A stretch of 64,000 nucleotides of DNA from Prorocentrum cordatum. Taxonomy: Eukaryota > Sar > Dinophyceae > Prorocentrales > Prorocentraceae. Of this stretch, positions 20,245 through 32,176 are shown piece by piece. Under the pieces are notes generated by a model. It made no database searches. It saw only the letters and a program-made list of their open reading frames with translations, and was not told the origin of the DNA. The DNA lies in the NCBI GenBank assembly GCA_963575745.1, contig CAUYUJ010007213.1, forward strand, positions 321,392 to 385,391. Reading direction: 5' to 3'. The first letter of the stretch is position 1, and the number at the start of each line of letters is the position of its first letter. Position numbers and translations under genes: made by a program.

Positions 20245-20475
20245 GCAAAGTTGCAGCAGCAGCAGCAGCAACAGAACAACGGCGGCGGAGCAGGTGAACG
20301 CCCCCCAGGTTTGCACCCCCCGGCAACACAAGACATACACACAGCAACAGACACATACACACAACAACAACAACACACACACATCCACACAACAACATAC
20401 ACATACACACAACAACAAACAACACAGCATCCAACAACTCAACAGCTCGCAACACAACAATAAACCCTGCACAAC
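20245..20475 (+). repeat. CAG, CAACA and CA microsatellites
   Basis: (CAG)n at 20250-20270, then ACACAACAACA-type sequence from 20330 to 20470. No gene. Confidence 0.9.
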
Positions 20476-20584
20476 AACTTACAACACAACAATATTCGGA
20501 ACGCAACATACATTCGCAGTCAACTTGGTCAAACCATTGGTATACTACCGATCATAGAATCTACCAATCGACCAAACAGCTTAT

Positions 20585-20665
20585 ATAAGGACATCAAGGG
20601 ACACGAGGGACATCGAGGGACATCGAGGGACATAGGGGGACAACTAGAGACAAAAAGGGACAAAC
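20585..20665 (-). repeat. Short GGGACATCGA minisatellite
   Basis: Six to eight copies of GAGGGACATC immediately before the 138-bp satellite; complement of the GATGTCCCTC unit at 2637. Confidence 0.85.
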
Positions 20666-20704
20666 ATGTACATAAAATCAGGGTCACACCAGCCAGACGG
20701 ATAG

Positions 20705-23700
20705 TACGGAAGGTGGAGGCCCAGGGAGAGGGCCTCAGTGGACCCTCAACACTTCACAACAGGAGCCTATGGCACCCCCACGAAGTGCTCCAAACTAGCC
20801 CTCATGAGAGTTGCACAAGCAACGGAGACGACACGACGGCCTCAACACAGCTCAAGACGGCGCAAGAGGGCCCCAGTGGACCCTCGATACTTCACACCAG
20901 GAGCCTATGACACCCCCACGAAGTGCTCCAAACGAACCCTTATGAGAGCTGCACAAGAAACGGAGACGACACGACGGCCTCAACACAGCTCAAGACGGTG
21001 CAAGAGGACCCCAGTGGACCCACAACACTTCACAAGAGGAACCTATGACACCCCCACGAAGTGCTCCAAACGAGTCCCCATATCAGCTGCACAAACTACG
21101 GAGACGACACGACGGCCTCAACACAGCTCAAGACGGCGCAAGAGGGCCTCAGTGGACCCACAACACTTCACAACACGAGCCTATAACACCTCCCACGAAG
21201 TGCTCCAAACTAGCCCCCATGAGAGCTGCACAGGAAAACGAGACGACACGACGGCCTCAACACAGCTCAAGATGGCGCAAGAGGATCTCCGTGGACCCAC
21301 AACACCTCACAACAGGAGCCTATGACTCCCCCACGGAAAGCTCCAAACTAGCGCCCATGAGAGCTGCACAAGCAACGGAGACGACACGACGGCCTCAACA
21401 CAGCTCAAGACGGCGCAAGGGGGCCTCAGTGGACCCACAGCACTTCACAACAGGAGCCTGTGACACCCCCACGAAGTGCCCCAAACTAATCCCAATGACG
21501 GCTGCACCAGAAACGGAGACGACACGACGGCCTCAACACAGCTCAAGACGGCGCAAGAGGGCCTCAATGGACCCTCAACACTTCACAACAGGAGCATATG
21601 ACACCCCCACGAAGTGCTCCAAACTTATGCTCATGAGAGCTGAACAGGATACGGAGACGGCACGACGGCCTCAACACAGCTCACGACGGTGCAAGAAGGC
21701 CTCAGTGGACCCTCAACACTTCGCAACAGGAGCCTATGACACCCCCACGGAGTGCTCCATACAAATCCCCATGAGAGCTGCACGAGCAACGGAGACGACA
21801 CGACGGCCTCAACACAGCTCAAGACTGCGCAAGAGGGCCTCAGTGGACCCACAACACTTCACAACAGGAGCCTATGACACCCCCACGAAGTGCTCCAAAC
21901 TAGTCCTCAGGAGAGCTGCACGAGCAACGGATGCGACACGACGGCCTCAACACAGCTCAAGACGGCGCAAGAGGGCCTCAGTGGACCCTCAACACTTCAC
22001 AGCAGGAGCCTATGACACCCCCACGAAGTGCTCCAAACGAGTCCTCAGGAGAGCTGCACAAGCAACGGAGACGACACGACGGCCTCAACACAGCTCAAGA
22101 CGGCGCAAGAGGGCCTCAATGGACCCACAACACTTCACAACAAGAGCCTATGACACCCCCACGAAGTGCCCCAAACGAGTCCTCATGAGAGCTGCACAAG
22201 CAACGGAGACGACACGACGGCCTCACCACAGCTCAAGACGGCGCAAGAGGGCCTCAATGGACCCACAACACTTCTCAACAGGAGCCCATGGCACCCCCAC
22301 GAAGTGCTCCAAACTAGTCCTCATGATAGCTGCAAAAGAAACGGAGACGACACGACGGCCTCAACACAGCTCAAGACGGCGCAAGAGGGCCTCAGTGGAC
22401 CCTCAACACTTCACAACAGGAGCCTGTGACACCCCACGAAGTGCCAAACGAGAAGCTGCCTGCGTGCGAGCGCTGCGAGCAACGGAGACGACACGACGGC
22501 CTCAACACAGCTCAAGACGGCGCAAGAGGGCCTCAGTGGACCCTCAACACTTCACAACAGTAGCCTATGGCACCCCCACGAAGTGCTCCAAACGAGTCCT
22601 CACGAGAGCTGCACAAGCAACGGAGACGACACGACGGCCTCAACACAGCTCAAGACGGCGCAAGAGGGCCTCAGTGGACCCTCAGCACTTCACAACAGGA
22701 GCCGATGACACCCCCACGAAGTGCTCCAAACGAGTCCTCAGGAGAGCTGCGCAAGCAACGGAGACGACACGACGGCCTCAACACAGCTCAAGACGGCGCA
22801 AGAGGCAGTGGACCCACAACACTTCACAACAGGAGCCTATGACACCCCCACGAAGTGCTCCAAACGAGTCCTCATGAGAGCTGCGCAAGCAACGGAGACG
22901 ACACGACGGCCTCAACACAGCTCAAGACGGCGCAAGAGGGCCTCGAGTCCTCATGGACCCAAGATACGGAGACAACACTTCACAACATGGACCCACAACA
23001 CTTCACAACATGAGCCTATGACGCCCCCACGAAGTGCTCCAAATTAATGCTCATGAGAGCTGCACAGGATACGGAGACGGCACGAGGGTCTCAACACAGC
23101 TCAAGACGGCGCAAAAGGGCCTCAGTGGACCCTCAACACTTCACAACAGGAACCCATGACACCCCCACGGAGTGCTCCAAACTAGTCCTCATGAGAGCTG
23201 CACGAGCAACGGAGACGACACGACGGCCTCAACACAGCTCAAGACGACGCAAGAGGGCCTCAGTGGACCCTCAACACTTCACAACAGGAGCCCGCGGCAC
23301 ATTCACGAAGTGCTCCAAACTAGTCCTCAAGAGAGCTGCACAAGAAACGGAGACGACACGACGGCCTCAACACAGCTCAAGACGGCGCAAGAGGGCCTCA
23401 ATGGGCCCACAACACTTCTCAACAGGAGCCCATGGCACCCCCACGAAGTGCTCCAAACTAGTCCTCATGATAGCTGCAAAAGCAACGGAGACGACACGAC
23501 GGCCTCAACACAGCTCAAGCCGGCGCAAGAGGGCCTCAGTGGACCCTCAACACTTCACAACAGGAGCCTATGACACCCCCACGAAGTGCTCCAAACGAGT
23601 CCTCAGGAGAGCTGCACAAGATACGGAGACGACACGACGGCCTCAACACAGCTCAAGACGGCGCAAGAGGGCCTCAGTGGACACACAACACTTCACAACA

Positions 23701-25702
23701 GGAGCCTATGACACCCCCACGAAGTGCTCAAAACGAGTCCTCAGGAGAGCTGCGCAAGCAACGGAGACGGCACGACGGCCTCAACACAGCTCAAGACGGC
23801 GCAAGAGGGCCTCAGTGGACCCTCAACACTTCACAACAGGAGCCTATGGCACCCCCCACGAAGTGCTCCAAACTAATGCTCATGAGAGCTGCACAAGATA
23901 CGGACACGACACGACGGCCTCAACACAGCTCAAGACAGCGCAAGAGGGCCTCAGTGGACCCACAACACTTCACAACAGGAGCCCATGGCACCCCCACGAA
24001 GCGCTCCAAACTAGTCCTCCTGAGAGCTGCACGAGATACGGAGACGACGCGACGGCCTCAACACAGCTCAAGACGGCGCAAGAGGGCCTCAGTGGACCCA
24101 CAACACTTCACAACAGGAGCCTATGACACCCCCACGAAGTGCTCCAAACAAGTCCTCAGGAGAGCTGCACAAGCAACGGAGACGACACGACGGCCTCAAC
24201 ACAGCTCAAGACGGCGCAAGAGGGCCTCAGTGGACCCAAAACACTTCACAACAGGAGCCTATGACACCCCCACGAAGTGCTCCAAACGAGTCCTCATGAG
24301 TGCTGCACAAGCAACGGAGACGACACGACGGCTTCAACACAGCTCAAGACGGCGCAAGAGGGCCTCAGTGGACCCACAACACTTCACAACAGGAGCCTAT
24401 GACACCCCCACGAAGTGCTCCAAACGAGTCCTCAGGAGAGCTGCACAAGCAACGGAGACGACACGACGGCCTCAACACAGCTCTAGACGGCGCAAGAGGG
24501 CCTCAGTGGACCCACAACACTTCACAACAGGGAACTATGGCACCCCCACGAAGTGTTCCAAACGAGTCCTCATGAGAGCTTCACAAGATACGGAGTCGAC
24601 ACGACGGCCTCAACACAGCTCAAGACGGCGCAGGAGGGCCTCAGTGGACCCTCAACACTTCACAACAGGAGCCTACGACACCCCCACGAAGTGCTCCAAA
24701 CGAGTCCTCAGGAGAGCTGCACAAGCAACGGAGACGGCACGACGGCCTCAACACAGCTCAAGACGGCGCAAGAGGGCCTCAGTGGACCCTCAACACTTCA
24801 CAGCATGAGCCTGTGACACCCCCACGAAGTGCTCCGAACGAGTCCTCAGGAGAGCTGCACAAACAACGGAGACGGCACGACGGCCTCAACACAGCCCAAG
24901 ACGGCGCAAGAGGGCCTCAGTGGACCCTCAACGCTTCACAACAGAAGCCTATGGCACCCCCACGAAGTGCTCCAAACGAGTCCTCAGGAGAGCTTCACAA
25001 GATACGGAGACGACACGACGGCCTCAACACAGCTCAAGACAGCGCAAGAGGGCCTCAGTGGACCCACAACACTTCACAACAGGAGCCTATGGCACCCCGA
25101 CGAAGTGCTCCAAACTAATGCTCAGGAGAGCTTTACAAGATACGGAGACGACACGACGGCCTCAACACAGCTCAAGACGGCGCAAGAGGGCCTCAGTGGA
25201 CCCTCGACACTTCACAACAGGAGCCTATGGCACCCCCGAAGTGCTCCAAACTAATGCTCAGGAGAGCTTTACAGATACGGAGACGACACACGGCCTCAAC
25301 ACAGCTCAAGACGGCGCAAGAGGGCCTCAGTGGACCCTCAACACTTCACAACAGGAGCCGATGGCACCCCCACGAAGTGCTCCAAACTAATGCTCAGGAG
25401 AGCTTTACAAGATACGGAGACGACACGACGGCCTCAACACAGCTCAAGACGGCGCAAGAGGGCCTCAGTGGACCCTCAACACTTCACAACAGGAGCCTAT
25501 GGCACCCCGACGAAGTGTTCCAAACTAATGCTCAGGAGAGCTTTACAAGATACGGAGACGACACGACGGCCTCAACATAGCTCAAGACGGCGCAAGAGGG
25601 CCTCAGTGGACCCACAACACTTCACAACAGGAGCCTATGGCACCCCCACGAAGTGCTCCAAACGAGTCCTCACGAGAGCTGCACAAGCAACGGAGACGAG
25701 AG
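20705..25702 (+). repeat. 138-bp satellite array, about 36 copies
   Basis: The marker CAGTGGACCC recurs at 20736, 20874, 21012 and so on, a spacing of 138 bp = 46 codons. The length and sequence keep several frames free of stops, giving long artificial frames (up to 610 codons at 21045-22877). Copies differ by point changes, with hot spots (CCTATG/CCCATG; GAGTCCTCA/TTAATGCTCA). Irregular copies: rearranged around 22430-22490, shortened near 22806, expanded at 22942-23010 with a second marker, and small deletions near 25235 and 25270. The array ends sharply after ACGGAGACGAGAGGTG. No promoter or start context was seen, so I annotate it as satellite, not a gene. Confidence 0.95.
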
Positions 25703-25805
25703 GTGTCACACGTCACGGCCTTCTGGGCGGTGCTGGTCGGGCCGCCCCGCAGAGTGCTTCACTGGGCACGTTGGCGTATTTGCCGCAAGCCCCAGGATAC
25801 GCATA

Positions 25806-25984
25806 CTCCAGATTTCGTAATAAAGGGAGGGGGGTCTCATTTCGGGGGGGGGTCTCTTCCAGGCAATCTTGGAGGGCCTGGGGGGTCTGGGGACGATGTT
25901 TTGGAGGGTTCTCCCACGGGGGAGGTCTGAAATGGCTTGTATTGGAGGGTCCAGACCCCCTCCCTTTTACTACGAACTCTGGAG
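25806..25984 (+). mobile_element. 179-bp TIR element (MITE-like), 8-bp target duplication
   Basis: Left end CTCCAGATTTCGTAATAAAG, right end the inverse complement with a few changes; TIRs about 32 bp. TACGCATA lies directly outside both ends (25798-25805 and 25985-25992). A second copy of exactly 179 bp is at 59113-59291. No coding capacity, so it would need an enzyme supplied elsewhere. The 8-bp duplication is typical of hAT-like transposases, but the family is an inference. Confidence 0.9.
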
Positions 25985-25992
25985 TACGCATA

Positions 25993-27181
25993 GGGTTTGG
26001 AACGTCGTCTCCGTGCCTTGCGTGACGCTTCGTGAGCTCGAGGTCGTGCCCGTGGTGCCGAAGTGTCCTCCTCTTGCGCTAGAAGGCGGTTGCGCCGGAT
26101 GCCCCGACTGCGTCCCATTGCCGACGGTACCCGAATGGTGTCCCAACGGCTCGTCGACGGTGTCGCGATGGTTTGTCGGTGTTGTCCCGATGGTGCCCTA
26201 AAAGTCTCCAAATCAATTTCTGATGCTGTCCCGATAGTTGGCTGATGGTAATCCGTGGTGCCCCTTTTTTGCACCGACGCTTGTTGGTGGTAGCCCGTCC
26301 GTGCCCCCCGATGGTGCACCAGAGCGTTGACTTGTCCCCGTGCGGACGGACTGTTTGATGGTGCCACGTGTCTTCCCCGCTGCTTTTCTCAGTGTACAGT
26401 TGTGTCCCGATGTGCCCCCCAAGGCGGGCTGGCGGCGTCCCGAGGGTGTCGCGATGCTGTCCCGAGGGCGTGCAAATCAGCTGCGCGTCAGGATTAGATC
26501 ATGAGTGGTGCCATTATTGAATCAAAAGGAACAGCATTGGAATGTGAACACTGTGTCTGTTGCGTGCCAACTGCAAGCCAGGTGTGGAGAGAATACAAGT
26601 GTGCAGTGACACAATCGCAGTAGCCCAATGCTAAAGAAAGTATGCATCGGCTGTCGACGCATGTGCATCAAATCTAAGCAATGTGCGAATCAAACATGCT
26701 GTAACCACTCAAAAGGCAGAGCACCTAAATGACGCAAGTATATTTTGTGAGCCGAGTGCGAGTATAACGTGAACAATAGCTGGAATACGTACTATTCAAA
26801 CGCTACGAATGTAAATCGACCAGTGGACGACTGCGAACAACATCGGCATGTAGACTACAATAACAAACCATGCGGAACATGCGGTTCAAAAACAGAGCAA
26901 TATTGGTTCGAAGGTTGTTTGAATTGGGGTACGTGAGAACGCAGTGCTGATCAAATGGGAACCACTTCAAGTGACACACAATGTAAACCGAATGAAGCGT
27001 CAGCGCAAACCAAATGTGCGAGAAAAGAACCTGGCGCGCAATCAAAAAAACACCATCCGGGAACGCGACGGGGTGCATGGCGAATGGATGCAAAGGCAGT
27101 TCAAATACGAGACGCGTGTGAAACAGGCGAGGATCAAAAGAAGCTCGACGGTGCAAAACGGATGTCTGAGCAGGGACCGAC
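25993..27181. other. No recognisable gene
   Basis: 25993-26470 is built of degenerate words such as GTCCCGATGGTGCCC and GGTGTCGCGATG. 26500-27180 is AT-richer unique sequence with overlapping open frames on both strands (26803-27306 minus, 26944-27222 plus), neither resembling a known family. Confidence 0.45.
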
Positions 27182-27382
27182 CGTCCTGGCATTCCTATAG
27201 CCCTACCACGAAATATTCTTAGAATCCAAAGCTGTTCTAAGAACAAAAACGATGTTCTTAGATAAGAAACTCGATGTGATAAAACAAGGCAGGCTCCGCC
27301 AGACATGTTCTAAGAACATCTCGTGGAAACCACACAAGCTCCCTAGAACATTGTTTGGTAGGGCTACAGGCGAGCCAGGACG
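27182..27382. mobile_element. Inverted-repeat element, about 200 bp
   Basis: Ends CGTCCTGGC...GCCAGGACG; a stronger inner match CCTATAGCCCTACCA (27194-27208) pairs with 27356-27370 at 14 of 15. The interior has repeated TGTTCTAAGAACA palindromes. No clear target duplication. Confidence 0.65.
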
Positions 27383-27539
27383 CTTCGCCACTGCTTGAGA
27401 TCTGGGCCTCCTGCGACCACGAGCCGCGCGCCACTGCTGCGACGGGGGCACGCCCGACGGGAAGCGGCCCCTGGACCCCGTGGCCCGCGGCCTGCCCCCC
27501 GACCGGCTGTGCGTCCTGGCCTCACGCTGCCTCTGCGGA

Positions 27540-27730
27540 TGCCCTGACAGGGGGCACTCGAACAGGCCGACCATGGAAGGAACCATGTGCTTAACATGAG
27601 TAAAAGCATGTTCTAAAAACGTTTCAAACACGCTCTTACGTATATTCAAAAACATGTTTGAAACATGTTTTTAGACATCTGGGAGGTATTTGGCAGCGTG
27701 CCCCCTCTCCATTCATCGACTTCCACAAGG
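27540..27730 (+). repeat. Dispersed repeat, copy 1
   Basis: Starts near GTGGATGCC-like sequence with GGGCACTCGAACAG (27552), includes CATGTTCTAAAAA and AAACATGTTTGAAACATGTT, then AGACATCTGGGA, TTTGGCAGC and CATCGACTTCCACAA. Copies 2 and 3 are at 35970-36180 and 54866-55245, all in the same orientation. Confidence 0.8.
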
Positions 27731-29335
27731 CTAGGCGTCCTGGCCTCCCTCGGCTGGCCCCTGGGGCACAGACCAGGCCCTGGGGAGGCCGAGAGCTGGG
27801 GGAAAACCAGCAGGGTGCCGATGCTGCTGCTCCCCGGGCCTCCCCCGGCGGTGCGTTCCGACCAAGGCTTCGAGGCCAATCTCGGGCCGGGCGAAAGGGG
27901 GTGAGAGCAAAGGGAGGGTTTGAGAATCAGCTCGCGTAGCTGATTTTCCCGGCGCCTCCCGGCGCCGGGAGGCGCCCACGTATCGAGGAATGGGCCTGGC
28001 GGTGGGGCCGAAACCAGCTCCGTGCCGCAGATTTCGTACCCCCCCCTTTCCCTATCCCCCCCCTTTCGTTCGGCCCGACAGTCCAGCGGTGGCGACGGGA
28101 GCTTCCCGGGAGGCCCCACACATGGGAAAACGAGGCAAGGGCATCAGCATGGGATATCTTCTGCGCCTCTGAGAAGCGGTGACAAGGATGAGGAGCCCTT
28201 TCCTTCCGCAGCAGAGGACACATCTGCATAAATATGCAGACACTGCGAGTTCCGCGCTGAGCTCTGGGATTGGCGCTGGACCCGCCAGGATCGACGCCTG
28301 TGGCGCCGCTCTCCTGGCACGCTCTCCGCGCGCGCCAGGGAGCAGGGCGACACATCATGTGAGTGCCATTCTTTCTTCGTCGGCTCAGGACTCGAAGGCC
28401 AAGCCAGGACGAAGGTACATTGAGGTGAGGATAAATCGAGACTCCCTGAGATCCGGCGGATCTGGAGGATGTCTCGGACGCCGCGGCCTTCTCAGAGCGT
28501 TCCGGAACGCTCTGAGAGCGTTCCAGAACGCTCTCCGTCCGACGAGTGTCATTCCTACTTCGTCGGCTCAGGACTCAGGACCTCCTCTTCCTCACGGCGG
28601 CGCGAAGCAACCCCAGCCGCAAACTCCCTGCCGGACCCGCCACACGCCCGTCTCACGGGCATGGGCCGTCGGACCCCGCGGGGCACCTGGACTGCAGAAC
28701 TCTCGGAGAAGGGGCGAGGGGCGAGGATCGGCGTCGTTGTCTCTATCACCGCCCCCACTGGGCCAGGGCACCCTAATTACAGGCCTTGGAAAAAACAGCG
28801 AACACGCATGCCACATTCACCGGTCAACGCCTCCCCCTCCCCCCAGCGTTCAAAGTGGGCGGCGGTTCTGATGAGCTGCACTTCGACCGCAGTCTCCCCC
28901 GCGCATGCCAACTCTGAGTTTGGGGGAGCGCGGGAGTGTCCACACATGGTTTCCCCCTGCCGTAGCACCCCAGAGCCCCCCCCCCCCCAGACGGGCACGG
29001 GTGCCGCGGCACCTGGCCGGAGAGGGCAGCTGTCCCAGCCCGGAAGGAAAGTCGGGCAGCGGGGCCAAGGCCTTCCCAGTGGGGACGGGGACAGGTCTAA
29101 GGATGCTGAGAGGATGGGGAGGGCGCCGGGGGAGGGAGGAGGAGGAAGTGAGGAGGACAGAGGGAGGGAGGGAGGGAGGCGAGAGGGAGGAAAAGGATAA
29201 GGGAGGGAGGGAGGGCGGATGGGGCGACCTCTCAGAGCGCAAACGTGACGTTGCCTCCGCCGAGCGCCTTCTCCTTGGCGGCCTTCTCCTTGGCCGAACG
29301 CAGCCACGCGGGTCTGCGCACCTGAGACACGCGCG
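27731..29335. other. No confident gene; small palindromes and a short direct repeat
   Basis: A direct repeat of about 31 bp (GCCATTCTTTCTTCGTCGGC type) occurs at 28361-28391 and 28545-28577. Between them CTCAGAGCGTTCC and its complement form a perfect 26-bp palindrome (28491-28516), followed by a second, AGAGCGTTCC-AGAACGCTCT (28515-28534). Long overlapping frames are GC-driven and unrecognised. 29100-29220 is GGGA-rich. Confidence 0.45.
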
Positions 29336-29479
29336 AACAGACAGACAGACAGACAGACAGGCAGACAGACAGGCAGACAGGCACACAGGCAATTAGACAG
29401 ACAGGCAGGCAGACAGGCAGACAGACAGAAAGGCAGGCAGGCAGGCAGGCAGACAGGCAGACAAACAGACAGACGGACG

Positions 29480-29527
<48 letters not shown>

Positions 29528-29580
29528 CACAGACACACAGACACACACACACACACACACACACACGCGGACAGAACACA
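29336..29580 (+). repeat. (ACAG)n/(GCAG)n and (CA)n microsatellite
   Basis: Tetranucleotide ACAG/GCAG from 29337 to 29528, then (CA)n to 29580. The Cys-Leu-Ser-Val frames on minus derive from it. Confidence 0.95.
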
Positions 29581-31023
29581 CACACAGACACATGCCAAGC
29601 CACACGTCCCTCCCGACGCGCCGAAGAACCCAACCGGCGGGTAACCAGAGCCTGCTCGGATACGCTCTCGAGCTAATTCGCCCAGCGCGTGCGTGCTGCA
29701 CCGACGCGGGCTGCGCCGAGCCGAGCCAGCGTGAAGCCCAGGTCGGCGGGCGCAATACGTCTGCAGACACGTTATCTTATGTGGTATGTGCATATCTTTA
29801 TGGGGTGTGCCAGAACCATCGCGCGCGCTTCGCTCGCGCGCATGCTCGACTTGCCATGAGGCCAAGCGTATAGCGCGTCAGAGGGGCCGTGCCTGGACGA
29901 TCGGGCCCTTGGCTTGGAAGCCCACGCGTTGGCGCCTGAAGTCGCATTGAGGCTTGGTGCTCGCGGCAGTCATGGGCCATCCTTGGGCAAGATTGCAACT
30001 GTCTTCGGAGCCAGTTGGGCCTCCGAGGCCATCTTCGAGCCACACGTTCGCAACAAATGGAAACTCCAGAAAGGAAGTGAGCAGGAAGGAGGGAGGAGGA
30101 GGAGGGATGAAAGAAGGAGTGGGGGTGAGAACAGGGAGGAGGGAGACGGAGGAGGGTGGAGGGAGGAGAAGGCAGCAGGAAACGAAGGAGAGCACGAGGG
30201 CGAGAGAGGAAGAAGGCGGGAGGGAGAAGGACGGAGAAACCAGGGCAGAGAGAGGGGCGGGTGAGGAGCACGACGAGGAGGCACGGAGCAGGCGCACAAA
30301 AACGCGGCACGGCGGCGCGCCGTGCCTCGAGCTCCGCTCGAGCCCGAGGCGGGGGCAGGCCAGCTGCTGGCCCTCGACGAAACCCTCGGGCCGCACGCAC
30401 TCTCAAAATATGCACCTACAGGGAGGGTGACCGAGAGCCCGCGTGGATGCTCACGGCGGGCCACGCCGGTGCGGATAGGGGTTGTCTAGACGATGTCCAG
30501 GTGCTCAAGGACTTCGACGTCTCCGAGCTGGGCCTCTTGCGCTCGTGGCTGCTCGGGCAGCTGCCAGCCGAAGCTGGGACAAACCCCGAGACCACCGCGA
30601 GGGGGCTCACCGCAGGCCCTGGGGAGCCACCGCGCCGGCGCGGGCGGGGCACGACGGGGCACGACGAGGTGGCACGGGACAGGCTCCCGGACGGGCGCGG
30701 AAGGAGAACGAGGCCACCCCGGCAGAGATCCCTGGCATCCGCCTGTGACCCAGCGCACGGGACGAGAGCGAGAGGGGGGAGGGGAAAGGCAGCACGAGAG
30801 GGGGGGGAGAAAAAGGGGGAGGGAAGGCGAGAGGAGGGGGGGAGGGGAAAGCAGAACGAGAGGAGGTGGAGAGGAGGGGGATGGGGAGGCGAGAGGGGGG
30901 GGGGAGAGGGAAAATCAGCACGAGCAGGGTGCAGGGCTGGGGAGGCCCCGCGACCGCCTGGCCCTGGCGCCCTGGACATCGGGCTCCGACGGCGAGCGTC
31001 TTCGACCTGAAGCGCACAAGAAA
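29581..31023. other. No confident gene; purine-rich low complexity
   Basis: 30060-30270 and 30760-30920 are AGG/GGGGA-rich. 30302-30342 holds two adjacent small hairpins (GGCACGGC...GCCGTGCC and CTCGAG...CTCGAG). The segment 30430-30620 has a less biased plus frame (LKDFDVSELGLLRSWLLGQL) that might be an exon fragment but has no family match. Confidence 0.4.
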
Positions 31024-31276
31024 CATCATGCAGTCTCTAGAGCACGGTGAAACGGCATAAACATAAACTAGCGAGTTCGACCTCTCTATCTGATGAGGAT
31101 GTATCGAGCGAGCGCTCTACTTCTTTTTATATATATATATATATATATAACATAAGAGGTCATCCGTTCCGTTGCAAGCAGAATCGGTAGCACCCCGGAT
31201 CGGCGGCACTCGCCGGAGGCCACTACAATATCATGCAATCTCTAGAGCACGATAAAACAAACGGCATAAGCATAAA
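31024..31276 (+). repeat. Direct repeat around a (TA)n microsatellite
   Basis: TCATGCAGTCTCTAGAGCAC through CGGCATAAACATAAAC at 31026-31069 recurs at 31230-31277 with a few changes and a 3-bp insertion. (TA)n lies between, at 31128-31149. Confidence 0.8.
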
Positions 31277-31421
31277 CTTTTGGAGCTCCGCGCGGGTCTC
31301 TTGGATCTGCGCTGGGACCCTAATTAGGCGGCGCCTCCTGCGCCGCCCCTGGAGCGCTCCGCGCGTCAGGGAGGGTGGCCCAACGCCGATCCAAGAAATC
31401 CGCGCGGAGCTCCAAAAGTTT
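31274..31421. mobile_element. 148-bp foldback element, 43-bp inverted repeats
   Basis: AAACTTTTGGAGCTCCGCGC begins both arms (31274 plus and 31421 minus), first 22 bp perfect, about 39 of 43 overall. Placed exactly at the end of the second direct-repeat copy. No target duplication found. Confidence 0.8.
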
Positions 31422-31869
31422 CTGTTTGCGTCGTTTTTTGTTCGTCGAATCTCTACGGGGGCCGCTCGGGAGACTCGTGGGGGCGACTTGGGCGTATACT
31501 GAGGGCCTCTTGGGGGGTTCTTGGAGGCTTCTTCAGGGACTTTGGGGGCCTCTTGGGGACCGCGGCCTCTTGGGACCTTTTTGACGCCTCGGGCGCCCCC
31601 TGGGGCGTCCTTTGGCGTCTTGGAGCCATAGTTTTTTCTTGGAAATGGCAAAGGGAGCCTGAAATCGCGTCCTCTCCCCCCCCCAACTCGCGACGCGAGA
31701 AGCTCCAGCTCGCACGCGCAGCGCAGCAGCGCCGACTAGGGACCAGGGGAGCAGCGCACGGTCAAACTCCAAAAGCACGGGCGCAGAGCACCGACGCGAG
31801 ACCCCTGGTCGCCCGTGCGCAGCTGGGCGGCGGCCGAGGCGGCGGAGCTACTAGCTGCTGGGCATCAGT

Positions 31870-32081
31870 TTGGACACCCGAAATGGGCACGGAAAGGATG
31901 GGTACGATGCCCATCAGCAAATGCTGTCCCAAACCAAAAGCGGCTGCTGCTGGGCGGGCGGCCTTCTGTCTCAAATGGACACAGGCCGCGGCGGCGCAGA
32001 CAGCGAGTCCTGCTCAAAATGAACAGCGAACTGCTGCTGGGCATCGTACCCATTCTTTCCGTACCCCTTTCGAGCGTCCAG
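31870..32081. repeat. Inverted repeat, 50-bp arms
   Basis: Left arm 31870-31919 with GATGGGTACGATGCCC; right arm 32032-32081 with its complement; about 41 of 50 positions pair. The spacer is about 110 bp. Confidence 0.75.
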
Positions 32082-32176
32082 AAGCAGGCGAGCTGCCCAG
32101 AGGGCCGAGGCCAGGGCAAGCGACGGAAGCGTGCCCACGGAGCCGCACCGCGCCCGAGCGGAAGCCCTCCCGCGCT

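Noticed and set aside
21045-22877. 610-codon open frame and other long frames in the 138-bp satellite
   Set aside because: All arise because the unit is 46 codons with no stops in several frames; no start context, splice sites or family resemblance. Kept as satellite, with the coding question raised as a finding.
20705-25702. CRISPR-like array
   Set aside because: Contiguous units with no unique spacers, and a eukaryotic context.
28777-29865. Cys-rich 362-codon minus frame
   Set aside because: The Cys-Leu-Ser-Val repeat is the translation of the (ACAG)n microsatellite; flanks are unrelated GC-rich sequence.
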